A stretch of 64,000 nt of DNA from Diadophis punctatus similis (Eukaryota; Chordata; Lepidosauria; Squamata; Dipsadidae). How positions within the stretch are numbered: position 1 is the stretch's first letter; each line of letters begins with the position of its first letter. Below, in pieces: positions 57,867-64,000 of the stretch. The stretch is taken from positions 82,314,297 through 82,378,296 of the forward strand of contig JALIGW010000004.1 in the NCBI GenBank assembly GCA_023053685.1. Reading direction: 5' to 3'. A program made the position numbers and the translations under genes. The notes under the pieces were generated by a model. The model saw only the letters and a program-made list of their open reading frames with translations, searched no databases and was not told where the DNA came from.

Positions 57867-58017
57867 CATATATTTATATATGCAGTAACATATAAACAAA
57901 TATGTGATAACATCCATCATATTATAACATATGTTGCCTTCCATTATGGTATCGATTATATAACCGTCAAAGGAAAAAAAATTACCCGTCTGTTTTTCTT
58001 TCTCATATACACCATAT

Positions 58018-58225
58018 TTCACCCAATTTTACGACAGTCCATCTCTTTCCGTCTCTTTCCTTCTCCTTCCCTCCCTTCCCTTCTCCCCTCCATTTCCTTC
58101 TCCTTCCCTCTTTCCTTCTCCTCTCCTCTCCTCCACTTCCCTCTCCTTTCCTCTCTCCTTTCTCCTCTCCCCTCTCTCCTTCCCTCTCCTCCCTTTCCCT
58201 CTCCTCCTCTCTCTTCTTCTCCACT
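58018..58225. repeat. Polypyrimidine CT-rich tract
   Basis: Almost pure C/T for about 190 nt with TCCTTCTCC and TCTCCTCTCC motifs but no fixed unit. Confidence 0.9.
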
Positions 58226-59286
58226 GATTTATTTTTCAGTACTTCTGGCAAAATCCTGTGTTCAGTAGGATTTTCACCGTTCTTCGCCAATAAATTATTG
58301 TTATTATTATTTTTTGCATTCCTTATTGCAGAACTAAGGACCAGTCAGGAAATGATCAAAAGAAAAGTGAGTCATCAACAAAAAGTACCATGAAGCATTG
58401 AATAAATCAGGAAAGATTCTATTCAGGACTTTAAAGAGGATTTGGTTACTTGGCACTAAAACTAGATTTTGCGGAGGGTCAAGGAATAAAATGCCAAAAG
58501 AGATAATTACTTTTATTTGTCACTGCTTGTTGGAACTTAACCCGATTCGCTGATAAATAACGATGCCCTTTCTCCCTCAAAAGCTTTTTGTAGCCATTTT
58601 TTAATGAGCAAAAAAAAAAAAAATCTGAGAAGGGGAATCGTTACAGAATTAGGCATTTCTTTAGGCTGAAATTCTCCATCTTGGCTGGAGTGCAGTCTTT
58701 GTCAAACCAGAGTTTAGAGTGCTTAGAATGCAGGATTCTCACAGTGTCTCTTTGCGGGGGGAAAATGAAAAAGGAAAGGATGGAGCTTGCAAAAATTCTA
58801 GCAACTAAGCTGTTTCTTGTCTAGCAATCAATATACGTGAAGGCAGACACTTCTCTGTGTTTTTTTTTCTAACTGTCCTTCTCTAAACAGATAAAATGTT
58901 GAGTCTTTTGACTGGTACTTGCTTCTAAGCAGTCATTTAAACTACGGCCTCCAGAATTTTAATCAGGTTGAAAATGAGTCTTTTCACTGTTTGTCTATCC
59001 CTGACCAAAGCCAAGGGCCCATCTGTCACAACAGGTCCTCATGTGAAGGTCCAATTAAACTGCTTCATTGCTAAAAGCCTACGGACAGGAATCTTCTCAA
59101 CTAACAGTTAGCAATTAATTAACTGTTGACAAAGAGTTAGGGCCACGGTCCACAGAATACAGGGAAAGTTGGCTTTCGTTTGCTTGTGGCTATGTAGAGA
59201 TTTTAAGCTGATCCCTCTCTTAACTCCACCATCAGGTTCTGCCACAACTTCCCCTACATCATTTTGACCAACCATCTATGGTTCCC

Positions 59287-59613
59287 TGTCAGGATGAGAA
59301 TAACTCTCATTAGAGGCGAAAATAGATCTTTTCCTGGAACTCTGACATTAGAAATGAAACCGCAGTTTAAAGTTCTAAGTAAAAATATTTATTTCGGTAC
59401 AAAAACAAATAAATCCTCATTAATTACATCTTTGATATAAAAACACGTCTTGCTTCCACAGAAGCTAGGAACAGAAGGAATGGACGGAGAGAATGGAATG
59501 TACACATGCGTACTAGGAACATATCACTCACGTGCTCAGGAATAAACCATTATATTAGATAGGGATGCAGCTCCCTGCATATACATATAACAGGCAATAA
59601 TCATTGCGTGACA
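59287..59613 (-). mobile_element. Solo LTR, family LTR1
   Basis: 327 bp, plus-strand TGTCAGGATGAG to ATTGCGTGACA, perfect 5-bp duplication TTCCC (59282-59286 and 59614-59618). The only minus-strand copy. Confidence 0.85.
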
Positions 59614-59864
59614 TTCCCTTTTCATTCATTGCCCATTATGCTGGGACAGAAATAGAAGCACAGAGCGAAGATATTGTTTTAAAGCATGGATAGAAACGAC
59701 AGCAACCAGGTTGTGTTACATTTGGATATTTGAAAAAAAGGAGTTTTGGACAAAGTCCTTCCTCTAAGACTTGTGAATAAGCCTACTAGTTGAAGTAGTA
59801 GTTTTATAGAATGGAGAAGACAAAAAATAAAAATAAAGAAAAAATAATAATTCTATCTGCCCCA

Positions 59865-60090
59865 AAGGTGATTTTTTCAAGAGGCAACTGGACTTTCTTG
59901 TTTTTCTTTGAAGACATTTTATTTCTCATCCAAGAAGCTTCTTCAGCTCTGACTGGATGGTGGGTCATTTTCAGAAGCTTCTTGGATGAGAAGCAAAATG
60001 TCTTCAAAGAAAAACAAGAAAGCCCAGTTGCCTCTTGAAAAAGCACCTTTGAGACAACCAGGACGTGGATGATTGAGAATCTCCATAGAA
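59865..60090. mobile_element. Foldback repeat, family D
   Basis: Both arms present with a short loop: TTTCTCATCCAAGAAGCTTC versus GAAGCTTCTTGGATGAGAAG, ending GATTGAGAATCTCCATAG. Confidence 0.8.
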
Positions 60091-60567
60091 AATTTATCTG
60101 CCCCTTTTTATTTTTTCCTCTAAAGGAAATGTGTTTCCCTATATATTTATAAACAAACTCAATCATACATACGTAAACAGGGTAGATATGGTCTTGCAAT
60201 TCCGAGTAAAACTTGTAAAAATAAGAACAATCCATCAAGGATGATCTGAAAGTCTAGGGGAGCTCACAATAAGTGCCAGATTTGTTCATTGTGTGCAGAA
60301 ATGCTGAATAAGGAGTTTCCAATGAGATTTTTGGTGCCATATGGAGTTTCGTTTTGGTCTCCTTGGTGACCAAGACTAGCCAAATGTCTTACGCAAACTT
60401 ATATAATTAGTACGAGTAGACAATTTGTTTGCTCAGAATTTGGGTTTCCTGGACAAGCATTTTTTTTTTTTTTGCTTTAAGAGTGGAATTGATGCTTGAG
60501 AATAAAATGGAAAATGTTGAGTCAAATCACGCTTAAGACTAGAATCAACAATGCATTTCTCTTGAAG

Positions 60568-61360
60568 TTTATTTATTTATTTATTTATTTATTTATTTTA
60601 TTTTATTTTGTCAACACGTGTACAAGATAACAGGTATGATATAAACATAAACAAAAGCAAAGTAGGTATAGGTAAAAATTAGACAATAGGACAGAAGGAC
60701 AGGGACGGTAGGCACAGTGGTGCGCTTATGCACGTCCCTTACAGACCTCTTAGAAATGAGGAGAGGTCAACTGTAGACAGTCTAAGGTTAAAGTTTTTGG
60801 GGTTTGGGGAAGAAACCACAGAGTTAGGTAGTGCATTCCAGCCATTGATTACTCTGTTGCTGAAGTTGTATTTTCTGCAGTCGAGTTTCGAGCGGTTTAC
60901 ATTGAGTTTGAATCTATTGTGTGCTCTTGTACTGTTGCAGTTGAAGCTGAAATATTCATTGACAGATAGGACATCATTGCAGATGATTTTATGAACTACA
61001 TTTAGATCAGATCAAAGGCGACGTAGCTCTAAGTTGTCTAAGCCTAAAATTTCAAGTCTGGTGGAATAAGGAATTCTGTTGCGAGTAGAAGAGTGGAGGA
61101 CTCTTCTTGTGAAGTATTTCTGGACTCTCTCAATTGTATTTATGTCCGATATGTAGTGCGGGTTCCAGATAGGTGAGCTGTATTCGAGAATTGGTCTAGC
61201 AAATGTTTTGTATGCTCTGGTTAGCAGAGTAATATTGCCAGAGAAGAAGCTACGCAAGATTAGGTTGACAACTCTTAGTGCCTTTTTGGCAATGTTGTTA
61301 CAATGGGCTCTAGCACTTAGGTCGTTGGATATGAGTACTCCAAGGTCTTTGACAGAAAAT
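60568..61360 (-). mobile_element. LINE2 with (ATAAA)-type tail
   Basis: Minus strand encodes SFFSGNITLLTRAYKTFARP and DINTIERVQKYFTRRVLHSS, frameshifted relative to 30520. The 3' end gives GTGTTGACAAAATAAAATAA and (AAAT)n at 60568. Confidence 0.85.
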
Positions 61361-61596
61361 AAAGTTGTCGGATTGTGATTTCTGGCACCTTCACTTTTGC
61401 TTTTGATGGCCAGAGTTAGTAATGGCTATGATTCAGCAATATTTGGGGCAGTGTCACCAAACCTGCTTCCTTATCTCACCAAGGTGAGGTAAGGAAACAG
61501 AGATTTAAAACAAGGCCATCATTGCAGATTCCACCTTGAAATGATTGCTCCCAGAAACTGCATTGCATACTATACAGTATGTGTACTGTACTATAT

Positions 61597-61842
61597 ATAC
61601 CACACAATTGAGCCCAAAATTTCTGTTGCTAAGTGATAGTTGTTAAGTATGTTTTGCCCCATTTTACAACCTTTCCTGCCACAGTTGTTAAGTGAATCAC
61701 TGCAGTTGCAAAGTTAGTAACACGGTTCTTAAGTGAAATCTGGCTTCCCCCTTGACTTTTCTTGTCAGAAGGTCACAAAAGGGGATCATGTGACTCTGAG
61801 ACATGGCAACCGTCATAAATAGGAACCAGTTGCCAAGCATCT
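61597..61842 (+). mobile_element. MITE family C, left part (split by CR1)
   Basis: CACAATTGAGCCCAAAATTT to TTGCCAAGCATCT. It resumes at 63221 with CTGAATTTTGATCACGTGAC and ends near 63350 GTCAAGGGGCTACCTG. Confidence 0.85.
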
Positions 61843-63220
61843 CAATACCAGGGAAGATTCTGGCAAAGATAATCAAGCAACGAATCAGCGAACATCTAGA
61901 AGCAAACAAAGTAATAACCAAAAGCCAACATGGGTTTGTCAAAAAACAGATCATGCCAGACTAATCTTATTGCATTATTTGACAAAGTGACAAAATTAGT
62001 GGACCAAAGGAACGCTGTCGATATAATTTACTTGGACTTCAGTAAGGCATTGGATAAAGTAGACCATAACCTACTACTAGATAAAATAGAAAAATGTGGG
62101 TTAGACAGCATCACCACCAGATTGATTCATAAATGGCTGACCAACTGCACTCAACGTGTAGTCCTCAATGGAACTGCATCTACATGGAGGGAGGTATGCA
62201 GTGGAGTACCCCAAGGCTCTGTTTTAGGCCCAGTACTCTTCAACATCTTCATCAATGATTTGGATGAGGGGATAGATGGGGAACTCATCAAATTTGTAGA
62301 CGACACCAAGCTAGCAGGAATAGCCAACACTCCGGAAGAGAGGCTTAAGATACAGAAGGATCTTGACAGACTTGAACATTGGGTGCTATATCTCACAAAA
62401 TGAAATTCAATGGTGAAAAAAGTAAGGTTCTACATTTAGGCAAGAAAAACAAAATGCACAGGTACAGTATATGTGGTACCTTGCTCAACAGTAGTAACTG
62501 TGAGAGGGATCTTGGAGTCCTAGTGGACAACCATTTAAATATGTAGTAACTGTGAGAGGGATCTTGGAGTCCTAGTGGACAACCATTTAAATATGAGCCA
62601 GCAGTGTGCAGCAGCTGCCAAAAAATCCAACACAGTTCTAGGCTGCATAAACAGAGGGATAGAATCAAGATCATGTGAAGTGTTAATACCAATTTATAAT
62701 GCCTTGGTAAGGCCACACTTGGAATACTGCATTCAGTTTTGGTCGCCACGATGCAAAAAGGATGTTGAGACTCTAGAAAGAGTGCAGAGAAGAGCAACAA
62801 AGATGATCAGGGGACTGGAGGCTAAAACAGATGAAGAACAGTTGCAGTAACTGGGTTTTGTTTAGTTTAATGAAAAGAAGGACCAGGGGAGACATGATAG
62901 CAGTCTTCCAATATCTCAGGGGCTGCCACAAAGAAGAGGGAGTCAAACTATTCTCCAAAGCACCTGAGGGCAGGACAAGAAGCAATGAGTGGAAACTAAT
63001 CAAGGAGAGAAGCAACTTAGAACTAAGGAGAAATTTCCTGACAGTTAGAACAATTAATCAGTGGAACAACTTGCCTCCAGAAGTTGTGAATGCTCCAACA
63101 CTGGAAGTTTTTAAGAAGATGTTGGATAACCATTTGTCTGAAGTGGTGTAGGGTTTCCTGCCTAAGCAGGGGGTTGGACTAGAAGACCTCCAAGGTCCTT
63201 TCCAACTCTGTTATTCTGTT
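61843..63220 (+). mobile_element. CR1, 5'-truncated, inserted in MITE C
   Basis: Encodes [36 protein letters not shown] and FVDDTKL (FADD with A to V), then the C-terminus. A 52-bp tandem duplication at 62492-62595 and an in-frame break near 62400 interrupt the frame. Flanked by ATCT (61839-61842 and 63221-63224). Confidence 0.93.
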
Positions 63221-63350
63221 ATCTGAATTTTGATCACGTGACCGGCAATGGTCATAAATGTGAAAAATGGTCCTAGGTAACTTTTTTCAAAACCGTTGTA
63301 AGTTCGAACAGTCACTAAATAAACTGTTGTAAGTCAAGGGGCTACCTGTA
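63221..63350 (+). mobile_element. MITE family C, right part
   Basis: CTGAATTTTGATCACGTGAC, AACCGTTGTAAGTTCGAACAG, end TCAAGGGGCTACCTG. Confidence 0.85.
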
Positions 63351-63387
63351 TCGTGGACTTCGAAACTGCTTAGACAGCATGGTGTTA

Positions 63388-63550
63388 TAGAATAACAGAG
63401 TTGGAAGAGACCTTGGAGGTCTTCCAGTCCAACCCCCTGTTTGATTATATTATTCTGGACAAATGGGTGTCCAGTCTCTTCTTAAAAGCCTCCAGTGATG
63501 GAGCACCCACAACTTCCAAAGGCAACCTGTTCCACTGCTTAATTGTGAGC
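63388..63550 (-). mobile_element. CR1 3' end
   Basis: Complement of the 3' signature (GGAGGTCTTCCAGTCCAACC) and the VVGAPSLEAFKKRLD coding end. Confidence 0.88.
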
Positions 63551-63604
63551 AGTGAATGCAAATCACTGTCAGTCAAAATGGTTTTTCTATTATTGTAGTA
63601 GAGG

Positions 63605-64000
63605 TGCACTCATAACATCAAAAACGCCATCAAAAAAGCACAACAAAGAATGTTCTTTCTGCGCCAACTCAGGAAGCTCAAACTGCCCAAGGAGCTGCTG
63701 ATCCAGTTCTACAGAGGAATCATTGAGTCTGTCATCTGCACCTCTATAACTGTCTGGTTCGGTTCTGCAACCTAACAAGACAGACACAGACTTCAGAGCC
63801 TAATCAGAACTGCAGAAAAAACAATTACTGCCAACCTGCCTTCCATTGAGGACCTGTATACTGCACGAGTCAAAAAGAGGGCCGTGAAAATATCTACAGA
63901 CCCCTCACATAAACTGTTTCAACTTCTACCCTCAAAATGACATTATAGAGCATTGCACCCCAGAACAACTAGACACAAGGACAGTTTCCCCTCCCTCAAT
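63605..64000 (+). mobile_element. LINE3, C-terminal ORF2 (cut by window end)
   Basis: Frame reads NAIKKAQQRMFFLRQLRKLK, ELLIQFYRGIIESVICTSIT, VWFGSAT then a stop, then SLIRTAEKTITANLPSIEDL and RVKKRAVKISTDP. This is the C-terminal region of L2/Rex-type LINEs. It runs off the edge. Confidence 0.85.

Overview
The window is vertebrate nuclear DNA from a squamate reptile, most likely a snake. The evidence is CR1 retrotransposons with open reverse transcriptase frames, Sauria-type SINEs (a tRNA-like head and a Bov-B-like tail ending in a conserved CCGCTTAGAGAG block), many hAT-type MITEs, and LINE 3' ends that run directly into long pentanucleotide microsatellites, a pattern reported from snake genomes. 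Nothing prokaryotic, plasmid-borne or phage-like is present.

The only host gene I can support is MAGI2 (membrane-associated guanylate kinase with WW and PDZ domains, also called S-SCAM), on the minus strand. Four internal coding exons are visible, in transcript order 56751-56870, 17784-18002, 11944-12145 and 4229-4308. They have consensus AG/GT borders and compatible phases, giving 621 nt or 207 codons. They encode the end of the guanylate-kinase-like domain, the acidic and basic linker, and WW domain 1, which is split between the last two exons. The first PDZ exon should lie beyond 64000 and the WW2 exon beyond position 1, outside the window. The introns between them are 38.7 kb, 5.6 kb and 7.6 kb, and the rest of the window is intronic.

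The introns are a dense layer of nested repeats. (1) CR1 LINE copies on both strands, mostly 5'-truncated; the longest uninterrupted one is 36870-38264. (2) Two further LINE groups, called LINE2 and LINE3 here. LINE3 ends in an (ATTCT)n-type or (GGAA)n tail and LINE2 in an (ATAAA)n tail. (3) Sauria SINEs and two other tRNA-derived SINE groups. (4) A solo-LTR family (LTR1, about 310-331 bp, five copies with TG..CA ends and 4-5 bp target duplications), a second LTR (48543-49123) and a probable third type (45386-46853). (5) hAT-like MITEs with CAG..CTG ends and 8-bp target duplications, given local labels A to I. (6) Microsatellite arrays, some over 1 kb, such as the CT-rich block 21471-22551 and the TCA/TCC/TTC array 55691-56592.

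I did not find an undescribed biochemical system. The most useful observations are the MAGI2 exon set, the solo-LTR family with target duplications, several datable nested insertions, a perfect 108-bp inverted repeat at 45599-45706, dispersal of NRF1-like GCGCATGCGC motifs by transposable elements, and a purine-rich (transcript strand) trinucleotide array 158 nt from a MAGI2 splice donor. Family labels A to I, LINE2, LINE3 and LTR1 are local names, not database names.
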